From positions 151,279 to 215,278 of the forward strand of contig JAUXXH010000001.1 in NCBI GenBank assembly GCA_030684935.1: 64,000 nucleotides of DNA. The letters are read 5' to 3'. Made by a program: the position numbers and the translations under genes. Below the pieces are notes generated by a model that was not told the DNA's origin, ran no database searches, and worked only from the letters and a program-made list of their open reading frames with translations. This DNA comes from Pseudolabrys sp. (lineage in GTDB: Bacteria > Pseudomonadota > Alphaproteobacteria > Rhizobiales > Xanthobacteraceae). Positions within the stretch are counted from its first letter, which is position 1, and each line of letters starts with the position of its first letter. Below are positions 46,687-55,456 of this stretch, piece by piece.

Positions 46687-46701
46687 GTCCCAATTCGGGA
46701 C
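46687..46701. promoter_or_regulatory. Palindrome upstream of higBA, possible antitoxin operator
   Basis: GTCCC-AATTC-GGGAC, a perfect 5-bp inverted repeat 17 bp before the higB start, in the only gap between the dsbA-like gene and the toxin. HigA antitoxins usually repress their own operon through such a site; binding is inferred. Confidence 0.4.
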
Positions 46702-46718
46702 TATGGTAACGTTCCTGC

Positions 46719-47021
46719 GTGAGGGTGATCGCGCTCAGCACGCTAAAGACCTTTCTCGGCCGGAGTGAGGCCTATGCGGATGCGCGCGAGCCGGTGATGG
46801 CCTGGTACCGGCAAGTCCGAAGCGCGGACTGGGCATCGCCCGCCGATGTGAAGCGGGCTGTGCGTACCGCGAGCATCCTCAAGGACGGACGGGCGGTCTT
46901 TAATGTCGCCGGCAACAAATATCGCATCGTCGTCTGGATCAACTACCCTTATCGCGTGACCTATATCCGGTTCATCGGTACGCACCGGCAGTACGACCGG
47001 ATCGACGCCCAAACCATCTGA
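46719..47021 (+). CDS. higB: HigB-type mRNA interferase toxin (100 aa)
   Basis: RelE-superfamily toxin of the HigB_toxin family (PF09907), which cleaves mRNA on ribosomes. Seen: MRVIALSTLKTFLG, the basic VKRAVRTASILKDGRAVFNVAGNKYRIVV core, and IRFIGTHRQYDRID at the C-terminus, where His and Tyr contribute to catalysis in relatives. It starts at GTG 46719. HigA follows after 11 bp. Confidence 0.92.
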   Translation: MRVIALSTLKTFLGRSEAYADAREPVMAWYRQVRSADWASPADVKRAVRTASILKDGRAVFNVAGNKYRIVVWINYPYRVTYIRFIGTHRQYDRIDAQTI

Positions 47022-47032
47022 GGGACGCTGTC

Positions 47033-47395
47033 ATGGATATCGCACCGATCAAGAACCAGCGCGACTACCGCCGTGCCCTGAAGGACATCGAGAGCCTCAT
47101 GATGGCGAAGCGCAATACGCCGGAAGGCGACCGGCTCGATATTCTCGTGACGCTTGTCGAAGCGTGGGAGCGCAAACACTACCCGCTCGACCTTCCCGAT
47201 CCGGTCGACGCGATCAAGTATCATATGGATCACAGCGGCATGCAGCCGCGCGATCTCATCCCCTTTATCGGCAGCCGCAACCGGGTCCACGAGGTTCTGA
47301 ACCGGCGGCGCCCGCTCACATTGAAGATGATCTGGCGGCTGCACGAAGGCCTCGGCATTCCGGCCGAATCGCTTATCAAGAGCCGCGCTGCCTGA
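47033..47395 (+). CDS. higA: HigA-type antitoxin with helix-turn-helix (120 aa)
   Basis: Antitoxin partner of HigB. The N-terminal half (DIAPIKNQRDYRRALKDIESLM) binds the toxin in relatives. The C-terminal XRE-like helix-turn-helix runs from about residue 65 (MDHSGMQPRDLIPFIGSRNRVHEVLNRRRPLTL). The order toxin then antitoxin is the HigBA hallmark. The pair lies between the dsbA-like gene and a YbdK-type ligase and is the only toxin-antitoxin locus in the window. Confidence 0.93.
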   Translation: MDIAPIKNQRDYRRALKDIESLMMAKRNTPEGDRLDILVTLVEAWERKHYPLDLPDPVDAIKYHMDHSGMQPRDLIPFIGSRNRVHEVLNRRRPLTLKMIWRLHEGLGIPAESLIKSRAA

Positions 47396-47462
47396 GGTCT
47401 GCGGACACCGTTCGCACGCCACAAATCGGAACCGGAGCCCGACGAGCGGGGTTATCGCGCGG

Positions 47463-48605
47463 ATGTACACGGTCGGCATCGAAGAGGAATATTTCGTATT
47501 CGACGCCAGGACGCGTCGCGCCGCGCGTACCCGCGACAAGAAGTTCTTCAGCCTCGCCCAAAAGTCGCTGGGCGACCGCGTCATGCCGGAAATGCTGCAG
47601 TCGCAGATCGAGGTGGCGACGCCGCCGTGCAACACAATGGCGGAAGCGCGTGCGCATCTCGCCCACTATCGAAGCACGCTCGGCGCCGCGGCCGCCGAGC
47701 GGGGGCTGGGTCTTGCCGCCATGGGCACCTTCCCGCTCGCCTTCTGGCCGGAGCAACTGATCACCAAGAAGGCGCGCTATCACGCCATTCTGGAGGACCT
47801 CCAGATCATCGGCCACCGCAACATGCTGTGCGGCATGCATGTGCATGTGCAGGTGCCCGACCTCGACAATCGCATCAACCTGATCATGCGGCTGACCGCC
47901 TATCTGCCGCTGCTGCTGGCGCTGTCGACGTCCTCGCCGTTCTGGCAGGGCCATTTGACCGGCCTGGCCGGTTACCGGCTCGCCGTTTACGACGAACTGC
48001 CGCGCACCGGATTGCCCGAACTGTTTCGCACCAAGCAGGATTACGACGAATTCATCGCCGCGCTGGTGTGGGCCAAGATCATTCCGGACGCGAGTTACAT
48101 CTGGTGGGCGCTGCGCCCCTCGCTGAACAATCCGACGCTCGAATTGCGCGTCTCCGACAGTTGCACCCGGCTCGACGACGCGGTGGCGATCGCGGCGCTG
48201 TTCCGCTGCCTGACGCGTGCGCTGGACCGCGACCGCGCCCTCAATGCCGGATTCGACCGGGTCGGCCGCGCCATCACCCAGGAGAACAAGTGGTGCGCCC
48301 AGCGTTACGGCATCGCCGCCACCTTCGTCGATCCGTTCTCGCGCTCGCCGCTAACCGCGCGGGAATGGCTCGACCAGGTGCTCGACCTCATCGCCGAGGA
48401 CGTCGAGGCGCTCGGCTGCGCCGCCGAGATCGGACAGCTCGACGGGATCTTCGCGCAGGGAACCAGCGCCGACCGGCAGATCGAAATTTTCACCCGGGCC
48501 AAAGCGGCGGGCCGGCAAAGGTTAACGGCCATCAAGGATGTCATCGACTGGGTGGCCGCCGCGACCCAAGGCAAGGCCCCCCAATCCGTCAGACTACCGG
48601 CCTGA
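47463..48605 (+). CDS. YbdK-type carboxylate-amine ligase (GCS2 family, 380 aa)
   Basis: Glutamate-cysteine ligase 2 family member; E. coli YbdK has weak gamma-glutamylcysteine synthetase activity. Seen: the N-terminal YTVGIEEEYFVFD with the metal-binding glutamates, CGMHVHVQVPD with the histidines, IWWALRPSLNNPTLELRVSDSCT, and a C-terminal ENKWCAQRYG. The physiological substrate in this organism is unknown. It starts 67 bp after higA on the same strand. Confidence 0.9.
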   Translation: MYTVGIEEEYFVFDARTRRAARTRDKKFFSLAQKSLGDRVMPEMLQSQIEVATPPCNTMAEARAHLAHYRSTLGAAAAERGLGLAAMGTFPLAFWPEQLITKKARYHAILEDLQIIGHRNMLCGMHVHVQVPDLDNRINLIMRLTAYLPLLLALSTSSPFWQGHLTGLAGYRLAVYDELPRTGLPELFRTKQDYDEFIAALVWAKIIPDASYIWWALRPSLNNPTLELRVSDSCTRLDDAVAIAALFRCLTRALDRDRALNAGFDRVGRAITQENKWCAQRYGIAATFVDPFSRSPLTAREWLDQVLDLIAEDVEALGCAAEIGQLDGIFAQGTSADRQIEIFTRAKAAGRQRLTAIKDVIDWVAAATQGKAPQSVRLPA

Positions 48606-48704
48606 TCGTCAAATCCCGCCGGGCTTCCCCTGATGCCCCGGCCCACCTATAAAGCGGCCAGTTTGACGCGCATCGATTCAGCGCACGCGACCAGCCCGGG
48701 AACC

Positions 48705-49172
48705 ATGGCCAAATCCACCTCCCAGACCATCTACATCCTCAACGGACCGAACATGAACATGCTCGGCACCCGGGAGCCGGAAAAATACGGCCGCGCCACT
48801 TTGGCCGAGGTGGAGACCCTGTGCCGCGAAACCGCCGCGGATTTCGGGCTCGAACTGGTGTTCCGCCAGTCCAACAGCGAAGGCGAACTGGTCGACTGGA
48901 TTCAGGAAGCGCACGTCAACAAGGCGGCCGGCATCATCATCAATCCGGCCGGCTATACCACCACCTCGATCGCCATCCTCGATGCCCTGCTCGCGGTGCA
49001 GATGCCCGTGATCGAGTTGCACATCACCAATATTCATGCGCGCGAAAGCTTCCGCCAGAATTCCTATGTGTCGAAGGCGGCCAAGGCCGTGATGGCCGGC
49101 TTCGGCGTCGAGGGCTACGCGCTGGCGATCACGGGGCTGGCCGGCATGATCGGCGCCAAGGCAGACAGTTGA
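48705..49172 (+). CDS. aroQ: Type II 3-dehydroquinate dehydratase (155 aa)
   Basis: Third step of the shikimate pathway. Seen: [19 protein letters not shown] with the catalytic tyrosine, [14 protein letters not shown] with the conserved asparagine, [13 protein letters not shown], and [15 protein letters not shown] with the catalytic histidine. ATG 48705 was chosen; upstream in-frame codons are not conserved. It is followed by accB after 14 bp, the usual Rhizobiales order aroQ-accB-accC. Confidence 0.97.
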   Translation: MAKSTSQTIYILNGPNMNMLGTREPEKYGRATLAEVETLCRETAADFGLELVFRQSNSEGELVDWIQEAHVNKAAGIIINPAGYTTTSIAILDALLAVQMPVIELHITNIHARESFRQNSYVSKAAKAVMAGFGVEGYALAITGLAGMIGAKADS

Positions 49173-49186
49173 ACGGAAAAGGCTCG

Positions 49187-49657
49187 ATGGCAAAAGCGCC
49201 GAAAGCACCGCTGGTCGACCGCGACCTGATCCACGAGCTGACCAGGCTCCTGGACGAGACCGGCTTGACCGAAATCGAAATCGAACAGGACGGCAAGCGC
49301 GTCCGCGTCGCCCGCGGCGCCGCCGTGATGGCCGCGCCCGCGCCGCAGTCGATGCCGGCGCCCGCGCCGATGCCGCAAATGATCACCGAGTCGGTCGCGA
49401 AGCCGCTCGATCCCGCCAAGCATCCCGGCGTCGTGTCGTCCCCGATGGTCGGCACCGCCTATGCCGCGCCGGAGCCTTCCGCCAAGCCCTATATCGATGT
49501 CGGCAGCACGGTGAAGGCCGGCGAGACGCTGCTGATCATCGAGGCGATGAAAACCATGAACCAGATTCCGGCGCCGCGCGCCGGCACCGTGGTGCAGATC
49601 CTGTTCGAGGACGGCAAGCCGGTCGAGTTCGGAGAGCCGCTGGTGATTATTGAGTGA
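49187..49657 (+). CDS. accB: Acetyl-CoA carboxylase biotin carboxyl carrier protein (156 aa)
   Basis: Carries biotin between AccC and AccAD for malonyl-CoA synthesis. The N-terminal region is followed by an Ala/Pro linker ([15 protein letters not shown]) and the biotinyl domain, with the modified lysine in [17 protein letters not shown] 49187 follows a GGAAAAGG sequence. accC follows, after a palindromic repeat. Confidence 0.97.
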   Translation: MAKAPKAPLVDRDLIHELTRLLDETGLTEIEIEQDGKRVRVARGAAVMAAPAPQSMPAPAPMPQMITESVAKPLDPAKHPGVVSSPMVGTAYAAPEPSAKPYIDVGSTVKAGETLLIIEAMKTMNQIPAPRAGTVVQILFEDGKPVEFGEPLVIIE

Positions 49658-49660
49658 GAT

Positions 49661-49739
49661 GGCGAATAGGGAGTAGCGAATAGCGAGTGGTCAAGAAGCG
49701 CTGCGCACTATTCGCTACTCGCTCTTTCGCTATTCGCTT
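49661..49739. repeat. Palindromic repeat between accB and accC (GCGAATAGCG family)
   Basis: GAGTAGCGAATAG (49671-49683) and CTATTCGCTACTC (49708-49720) are perfect 13-bp inverted arms around a 24-bp loop; further copies of GCGAATAG / CTATTCGC flank them. A second member of the same family lies at 55404-55456. It could fold as a transcript hairpin inside the accB-accC mRNA. Confidence 0.8.
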
Positions 49740-49751
49740 CTGAAAGAAACC

Positions 49752-51104
49752 ATGTTCGATAAAATCCTGATTGCCAATCGCGGCGAGATTGCCCTGCGCG
49801 TGCTGCGCGCCTGCAAGGAGCTGGGCATTCCGACCGTCGCGGTGCACTCGACCGCCGACGCCGACGCCATGCATGTCCGCTTCGCCGACGAGAGCGTCTG
49901 CATCGGCCCGCCGGCGGCCAAGGACAGCTATCTCAATATCCCGGCGATCCTGTCGGCCTGCGAAATCACCGGCGCCGACGCGGTACACCCCGGCTACGGC
50001 TTCCTGTCGGAGAACGCGCGTTTCGCGGAGATCCTCGGCGAACACGGCGTGCACTTCATCGGCCCGAAGGCCGAGCATATCCGCCTCATGGGCGACAAGA
50101 TCGAGGCCAAGCGCACCGCCAAGCGTCTCGGCATTCCGGTCGTGCCCGGCTCGGACGGCGGCATCACCGACGACGCCGAGGCCACCCGTGTCGCCAACGA
50201 CATCGGCTATCCGGTCCTGATCAAGGCGGCGGCCGGCGGCGGCGGCCGCGGCATGAAGGTGGCACGCACCGCGGCGGAATTGTCCGGCGCCCTGTCGACC
50301 GCCCGCACCGAGGCCAAGGCCGCCTTCGGCGACGACGCGGTCTATCTGGAAAAATATCTGGAGAAGCCGCGTCACATCGAAATCCAGGTGCTGGGCGACG
50401 GCAAGGGCCGCGCCATCCACCTCGGCGAGCGCGACTGCTCGCTGCAGCGCCGCCACCAGAAGGTCTGGGAAGAAGGCCCCTCGCCCGCGCTCAACACCGA
50501 GGCGCGCGACAAGATCGGCGAGACCGTCGCCAAGGCGATGCGCGACATCGGCTATCTCGGCGTCGGCACCGTCGAGTTCCTGTACGAGGATGGCCAGTTC
50601 TATTTCATCGAGATGAACACCCGCATCCAGGTCGAGCACCCGGTGACCGAAATGATCACCGACATCGACCTGATCTTCGAACAGATCCGGGTCGCCGCCG
50701 GCGCCGAACTGTCGTTCAAGCAGAGCGACGTCAAGTTCCATGGCCACGCCATCGAATGCCGCATCAATGCGGAAAATCCGGTGTCGTTCCGGCCCTCGCC
50801 CGGCAAGATTCAGTATTACCACGCCCCCGGCGGCCTCGGCGTGCGCATCGATTCGGCGGTCTATCAGGGCTACACGATCCCGCCGTATTACGACTCGCTG
50901 GTCGGCAAGCTGATCGTCCACGGCAAGACCCGCAGCGAGGCGCTGATGCGGCTCCGGCGCGCGCTCGACGAGGTGATTGTCGACGGCATCGAGACGACGC
51001 TGCCGTTGTTCCGGGCGCTGGTACGCGAAAAAGACATTATTGACGGGAATTACCATATCCACTGGCTGGAGCAGTTTCTCGCCAAAGGCGGAATGGACGA
51101 CTGA
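49752..51104 (+). CDS. accC: Acetyl-CoA carboxylase biotin carboxylase subunit (450 aa)
   Basis: Carboxylates the biotin on AccB using bicarbonate and ATP. Seen: N-terminal [36 protein letters not shown]-grasp glycine loop [14 protein letters not shown], the [19 protein letters not shown] catalytic lysine/arginine region, and [15 protein letters not shown]. The length is normal. The ATG follows GAAAGAAA. It is separated from accB by the palindromic repeat. A histidine kinase gene starts two bases after its stop. Confidence 0.97.
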   Translation: MFDKILIANRGEIALRVLRACKELGIPTVAVHSTADADAMHVRFADESVCIGPPAAKDSYLNIPAILSACEITGADAVHPGYGFLSENARFAEILGEHGVHFIGPKAEHIRLMGDKIEAKRTAKRLGIPVVPGSDGGITDDAEATRVANDIGYPVLIKAAAGGGGRGMKVARTAAELSGALSTARTEAKAAFGDDAVYLEKYLEKPRHIEIQVLGDGKGRAIHLGERDCSLQRRHQKVWEEGPSPALNTEARDKIGETVAKAMRDIGYLGVGTVEFLYEDGQFYFIEMNTRIQVEHPVTEMITDIDLIFEQIRVAAGAELSFKQSDVKFHGHAIECRINAENPVSFRPSPGKIQYYHAPGGLGVRIDSAVYQGYTIPPYYDSLVGKLIVHGKTRSEALMRLRRALDEVIVDGIETTLPLFRALVREKDIIDGNYHIHWLEQFLAKGGMDD

Positions 51105-51106
51105 CC

Positions 51107-52630
51107 TTGGCGACCTCGACATCACCGGCCGCTTTTCCACGCCTGCAACCGGTCCTGCTCGGCATCGGTTTTCTGCTGCTGATCGGGCTCAGCGCCGCCA
51201 CCGCCTTTCTGGTCGACCGCTCGGCGACCGATGCGCAGCGGCTGGCCCATACCCTGACGGTGCAGGACAAGTTCTCGAACCTGCTCCTCAACGTCCGCCG
51301 CGCCGAGTCCGGTCAGCGCGGCTTCCTGTTCACAAACAATACCGAGTATCTCGAGGATTTTTTCGCTGCCGAACCGGCCACGGCCGAGATCATCAAAGAA
51401 CTGCGCACCCTGACCGCGGACAATCCGGCGCGCAAAGGCCAGATCGACGCCATTGCCGAACTCACCTCTGCCCGCTTTGCGGAAATGCGGCGGATCATCG
51501 CGCTGATGCAGGCCGGCCAACAGGATACAGCACGCCGTGAAGTGGCGCGCGGTGAAGGCCGCCGGGTCATGAATAATTTGCGCGACCATGTTTTTGAGGC
51601 CATTGCCGACGAAGGCCGCCTGCTGGCGCTGCGCACGGAACAGTCGCGCAACACCAACCGGCTTCTGCTGGTGCTGGCGCTGATGGGTTCGGGGCTGATC
51701 ATCACCATCGGCGGCATATCGGTCGCCATGGTTCAGCGCAATGCGCGCCAGCGTGAATCGGCCCGCGCCGAGCTGGCCGGCATGAACGCCAATCTCGAGC
51801 GCATCGTCAATTACCGCACCGCCGACCTGACCGAGGCCAACGAGGAAATCCAGCGCTTCGCCTATATCGTCAGCCACGACCTGCGCTCGCCGCTGGTCAA
51901 CATCATGGGCTTCACCTCCGAACTGGAGGCGCTGCGCAAGGACATTTTCGAAAAGGTGAACGGCCTGACCGCCGAACTCGCCACCCTGAAGGCGCAGGCG
52001 GCGGAGGCCGCGGAGGCCGAGCCCAATACCGAGATCGACCGTCTGGGCGAGGATTTCGACGAGGCGATCCGCTTCATCAAAACCTCGATCGGCAACATGG
52101 ACCGCCTGATCAACGCGGTGCTGAAGCTGTCCCGCGAAGGCCGCCGTCAGTTCTCGCCCGAGCAGATCGACATGAAGGCCATGCTGGAAGCCGTCGTGGA
52201 AAACGTCGCCCACCGGGCCGCCGAACAAGGCGCCGAACTCACCGTCGGCGACCTGCCCCCGGTCGAGAGTGACCGGCTCGCCCTGGAACAAGTTTTCGCC
52301 AATTTGGTCGACAATGCCCTGAAATACAGCCGTTCCGAGGAACCCTTGCGGATTGCCATCGCGGGCCGTATCAACGGCACACAGGTTGTGTACGAAGTGC
52401 AGGACAATGGCCGCGGGATCGATCCGCACGACCACCAGCGTATTTTCGAGCTGTTTCGCCGCTCAGGACGGCAGGATCGTCCGGGCGAAGGCATCGGTTT
52501 GGCGCATGTCCGCGCGCTGGTGCGCCGCCTCGGCGGCAGCATGGGATTGAATTCGGAACTCGGCAAAGGCAGCACGTTTATCGTGACCCTGCCCCGCCGC
52601 TGGTCGGTCGATAAAGGGAGCGTCACATGA
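51107..52630 (+). CDS. CHASE3-domain sensor histidine kinase (507 aa)
   Basis: Membrane sensor kinase. Order: TM1 (about 13-36), periplasmic CHASE3 sensor (about 38-180; NVRRAESGQRGFLFT), TM2 (about 185-208), a coiled coil, then a HisKA domain. The phosphorylated His 257 is in YIVSHDLRSPLVN. The two DHp helices are separated by an unusual insert (about 275-345, rich in Ala/Glu). The ATPase domain has FANLVDNALKYS, VQDNGRGID and GIGLAHVRALVRR. It starts at TTG 51107, two bases after the accC stop; no in-frame ATG is available before TM1. The stop overlaps the next gene's ATG, so the kinase and receiver are coupled. Confidence 0.92.
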   Translation: MATSTSPAAFPRLQPVLLGIGFLLLIGLSAATAFLVDRSATDAQRLAHTLTVQDKFSNLLLNVRRAESGQRGFLFTNNTEYLEDFFAAEPATAEIIKELRTLTADNPARKGQIDAIAELTSARFAEMRRIIALMQAGQQDTARREVARGEGRRVMNNLRDHVFEAIADEGRLLALRTEQSRNTNRLLLVLALMGSGLIITIGGISVAMVQRNARQRESARAELAGMNANLERIVNYRTADLTEANEEIQRFAYIVSHDLRSPLVNIMGFTSELEALRKDIFEKVNGLTAELATLKAQAAEAAEAEPNTEIDRLGEDFDEAIRFIKTSIGNMDRLINAVLKLSREGRRQFSPEQIDMKAMLEAVVENVAHRAAEQGAELTVGDLPPVESDRLALEQVFANLVDNALKYSRSEEPLRIAIAGRINGTQVVYEVQDNGRGIDPHDHQRIFELFRRSGRQDRPGEGIGLAHVRALVRRLGGSMGLNSELGKGSTFIVTLPRRWSVDKGSVT

Positions 52631-53079
52631 ATAGCCGAATGTCGGAATTGCCGGTCGAAATCGTCATGATCGAGGACGATGAAGGCCATGCCCGGCTGAT
52701 CGAGAAGAACATCCGCCGCGCCGGGGTGAACAACCCGATTACGCCATTCACCAATGGCACTGACGCGGTCAAATACCTGTTCGGCGCCGACAATTCCGGC
52801 CTCGCCAACAAAGGCAAGCCGCTGCTGGTGCTGCTCGACCTCAATCTGCCGGACATGACCGGCGTCGACATCCTCAAGCGCATCAAGACCAATGACCATC
52901 TCAAGCGCGTGCCGGTGGTGGTCTTGACCACCACCGATGACGCCGTCGAGATCCAGCGCTGCTACGACCTCGGCTGCAACGTCTATATCACCAAGCCGGT
53001 CAACTACGAGAACTTCGCCAACGCCATCCGCCAGCTCGGCCTGTTCTTCTCCGTCATGCAGGTCCCGGCACCCGAATAA
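52627..53079 (+). CDS. Single-domain response regulator, Rcp1/CheY-like (150 aa)
   Basis: Stand-alone receiver. Acidic pocket in IEDDEGH, phospho-acceptor Asp 71 in VLLDLNLPDMTG, the switch threonine in VVVLTTTDD, and Lys 123 in YITKPVNY. No output domain, so it probably relays phosphate. This type is typically paired with phytochrome-like or CHASE3 kinases. Its ATG overlaps the kinase stop (ATGA), and a receiver-kinase fusion starts 2 bp after its end. Confidence 0.93.
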   Translation: MNSRMSELPVEIVMIEDDEGHARLIEKNIRRAGVNNPITPFTNGTDAVKYLFGADNSGLANKGKPLLVLLDLNLPDMTGVDILKRIKTNDHLKRVPVVVLTTTDDAVEIQRCYDLGCNVYITKPVNYENFANAIRQLGLFFSVMQVPAPE

Positions 53080-53081
53080 CC

Positions 53082-54158
53082 ATGCGCAAAGCCCTCTACA
53101 TCGATGACGACGCCGGCCTGCGCACCTTGGTGAAGCGTGGCTTCGGCCGCGACGGCATTGACGTCGTGGACGTCGCCGACGGCGAAAGCGGCCTGAAGGC
53201 GCTGGAGACGCAATCGTTCGACGTGGTCGCCCTCGACCTCTATATGCCGGGCCTGAGCGGCCTGGAGACGCTCGAACGCATCAACCAGATGCCCAATCAC
53301 CCGCCGGTCGTGGTGGTCACGGGCGCGCAGGACAGCCGCATGGCGGTGACGGCGCTGAAAGCCGGCGCCTTCGACTACGTGATCAAGGACGTCCAGGGCG
53401 AATTCATCTATCTGCTGAAGGCCGCGTTGCAGGCCGCGGTGGACGCCATGCGCACGCACCGCGCCAAGGAAGCCGCCGAGGCCGAAGTACGCGAGGCGCG
53501 CGACCGCTTCGAGGCGCTGGCGGCCGAGCGCGCAATACTGATGCGCGAAGTCAATCACCGCGTCGGCAACAGCCTGCAACTCATCGCATCGCTGCTGACG
53601 CTGCAAAGCAATTCGGCGCGCGACCCGGAGGTGAGCAAGGCGCTCGCCAGCGCCACCGGCCGCGTGCTGGCGGTGGCGCAGGTGCATCGCCGGCTCTACA
53701 CCTCGGACGACGTGCAGTCGGTTTCGGTCGACCAGTATCTGACGGCGCTGGTCGAGGATCTCCGCCGCTCCTCGGAAAGCAATGCGCTGGCCCAGCTCAC
53801 CCTGAAGACCGATCCGGTCAATGTCGATCCCGACCGCGCCGTCGCGGTCGGTGTCATCGTCAATGAGTTGGTGATGAACGCGCTGAAATACGCCTACCCG
53901 GCCGGCAAGGGCGCAATCCGCGTCGCCATCCGCGACTCCGGCAACAACCGCGCCGTCCTGAGTGTGGAAGACGACGGCGTCGGCATCGCCCCCCCGAGCG
54001 AGCCGCCCGACCGGAAATCGACCGGTCTGGGCCAGCGCATCGTCAAGGCGATGGGCGAAAAGCTGAACGCCCATATAGAAACCGATCCCAGCCATCGCGG
54101 CACCCGCGTGGTGGTGTCGTTCGACATGCGCAAGGAAGCGCCGCGCCCGGCCGCCTGA
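53082..54158 (+). CDS. Receiver plus HisKA_2-type histidine kinase hybrid (358 aa)
   Basis: Residues about 1-120 form a receiver with Asp 52 in VALDLYMPGLSG. The rest is a HisKA_2 kinase with phospho-histidine His 159 in REVNHRVGNSLQLIASLLTLQ and an ATPase domain: VIVNELVMNALKYAYP, VEDDGVGIAPP and GLGQRIVKAMG. Kinases of this class often act in the alphaproteobacterial general stress response. With the CHASE3 kinase and the single receiver it could form a phosphorelay. It is convergent with a further receiver gene 5 bp away. Confidence 0.92.
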   Translation: MRKALYIDDDAGLRTLVKRGFGRDGIDVVDVADGESGLKALETQSFDVVALDLYMPGLSGLETLERINQMPNHPPVVVVTGAQDSRMAVTALKAGAFDYVIKDVQGEFIYLLKAALQAAVDAMRTHRAKEAAEAEVREARDRFEALAAERAILMREVNHRVGNSLQLIASLLTLQSNSARDPEVSKALASATGRVLAVAQVHRRLYTSDDVQSVSVDQYLTALVEDLRRSSESNALAQLTLKTDPVNVDPDRAVAVGVIVNELVMNALKYAYPAGKGAIRVAIRDSGNNRAVLSVEDDGVGIAPPSEPPDRKSTGLGQRIVKAMGEKLNAHIETDPSHRGTRVVVSFDMRKEAPRPAA

Positions 54159-54162
54159 CGCG

Positions 54163-54537
54163 TCAATGCGTGGTTGACGTCAGCCGGGTCAGCAGCGTGC
54201 AGATGTCATCGATATCGTAGGGCTTTTTCACGAATATCGAGCGCGGTACCGGCGATACCGCCGATGGCGAACAGCGCCCGGAACAATAGACGATCGGCAG
54301 TTCCGGCCGGTGGCGGCGCGCCTGCTCGGCCAGCGCCGAGCCGTCCATCCGGCCGGCGAGATTGATGTCGGTGAACAGCACGTCGATGTTCGGATCTGCC
54401 TTCAGACAACGCAGCGCCTCTTCTCCGTCGGGCACCGCGTGAACGTCAAAGCCGACATCGCTGAGGGCCTCGGTGACGAGGTTGCTGATCAGGACCTCGT
54501 CCTCAACGATCAAAACACTGATACGGCGTGCCGCCAT
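54163..54537 (-). CDS. Single-domain response regulator (124 aa)
   Basis: Stand-alone receiver of the FixJ/CheY fold: IVEDEVLI acidic pair, Asp 57 in FTDINLAGRMDG, and Lys in SIFVKKPYDIDD. ATG 54535-54537 was chosen, with GCGAGGACA upstream; an in-frame start 15 codons earlier is less likely. It is convergent with the receiver-kinase hybrid and divergent from aat. Output unknown; it probably belongs to the same relay. Confidence 0.9.
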   Translation of the reverse strand: MAARRISVLIVEDEVLISNLVTEALSDVGFDVHAVPDGEEALRCLKADPNIDVLFTDINLAGRMDGSALAEQARRHRPELPIVYCSGRCSPSAVSPVPRSIFVKKPYDIDDICTLLTRLTSTTH

Positions 54538-54721
54538 CTTGTCCTCGCCTGCGGTCGCGTCAGAAGCTGGCGTCCGCCCCAATCACCCAACCGTCTCATG
54601 CAAGTTCGGTTCAATATTTCGGCAATCTGATTTCGGCATGGTAACCGGGTGGTTAAAATCAAGGACTTGCCGCCCGCGCGCCCTCACCTAGACTGTGGCG
54701 ACCCTTCAGCAGAATCGAGCC

Positions 54722-55396
54722 ATGGCCAATCGCGAGAATGCCTATATCGAGATCACGCCGGAGGTGCTGCTCAAGGCCTATGCATGCGGCATCTTCCCGA
54801 TGGCGGAAAACGCCGACGATCCGGCGCTCTACTGGATCGAGCCGGAGATGCGCGGCATCATTCCGCTCGACGGGTTCCACGTGCCGGACCGGCTGGCGCG
54901 CACGCTGTGCACCACGCCCTATACCGTCGCCGTCGACCGCGACTTCGACGCCGTGATCGAAGGCTGCGCCGAGCCCAAGCAGACGCGCGACAAGACCTGG
55001 ATCAACGGCCGCATCCGCCAGATCTATCGCAGCCTGTTCGCCCACGGCCATTGCCACAGCGTCGAGGTCTATGACGGCGACGATCTGGTCGGCGGCCTCT
55101 ACGGCGTCTCGCTCGGCCGCGCCTTCTTCGGCGAGAGCATGTTTCACCGCGCCCGCGACGCCTCGAAAATCGCGCTGGTCCACCTGGTGGCAAGGCTGCG
55201 CGCCGGCGGTTACAGCCTGCTCGACACGCAATACGTCACCAATCACCTGAAGACGTTCGGCGCGGTCGAGGTGCCCAAGCGGCGCTATCACCGTCTCCTC
55301 GAGGAGGCGATCGCCGGCAGCGCCGATTTCACGGCGCTGCCGGTCGACCGGCCGGTGAGCGGCGACGAAGCGCTGGCGATTATTCGTGGGTCGTGA
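54722..55396 (+). CDS. aat: Leucyl/phenylalanyl-tRNA-protein transferase (224 aa)
   Basis: Adds Leu or Phe to proteins with N-terminal Arg or Lys, marking them for ClpAPS degradation. Seen: [69 protein letters not shown] and [20 protein letters not shown], all characteristic. ATG 54722 was preferred to an upstream GTG. In relatives aat normally follows accC directly; here the two-component cluster lies between. Confidence 0.96.
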   Translation: MANRENAYIEITPEVLLKAYACGIFPMAENADDPALYWIEPEMRGIIPLDGFHVPDRLARTLCTTPYTVAVDRDFDAVIEGCAEPKQTRDKTWINGRIRQIYRSLFAHGHCHSVEVYDGDDLVGGLYGVSLGRAFFGESMFHRARDASKIALVHLVARLRAGGYSLLDTQYVTNHLKTFGAVEVPKRRYHRLLEEAIAGSADFTALPVDRPVSGDEALAIIRGS

Positions 55397-55403
55397 AGGG
55401 TGA

Positions 55404-55456
55404 GTGGCGAATAGCGAATAGAAAGAGGACAGCCGCCCTCTATTCGCTATTCGCTA
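55404..55456. repeat. Palindromic repeat after aat (GCGAATAGCG family, second copy)
   Basis: GCGAATAGCGAATAG (55407-55421) and CTATTCGCTATTCGC (55440-55454) are perfect 15-bp arms with an 18-bp loop. The right arm reaches the stop codon of the convergent DUF2155 gene. It belongs to the same family as 49661-49739 and probably serves as the terminator structure for both genes. Confidence 0.85.
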
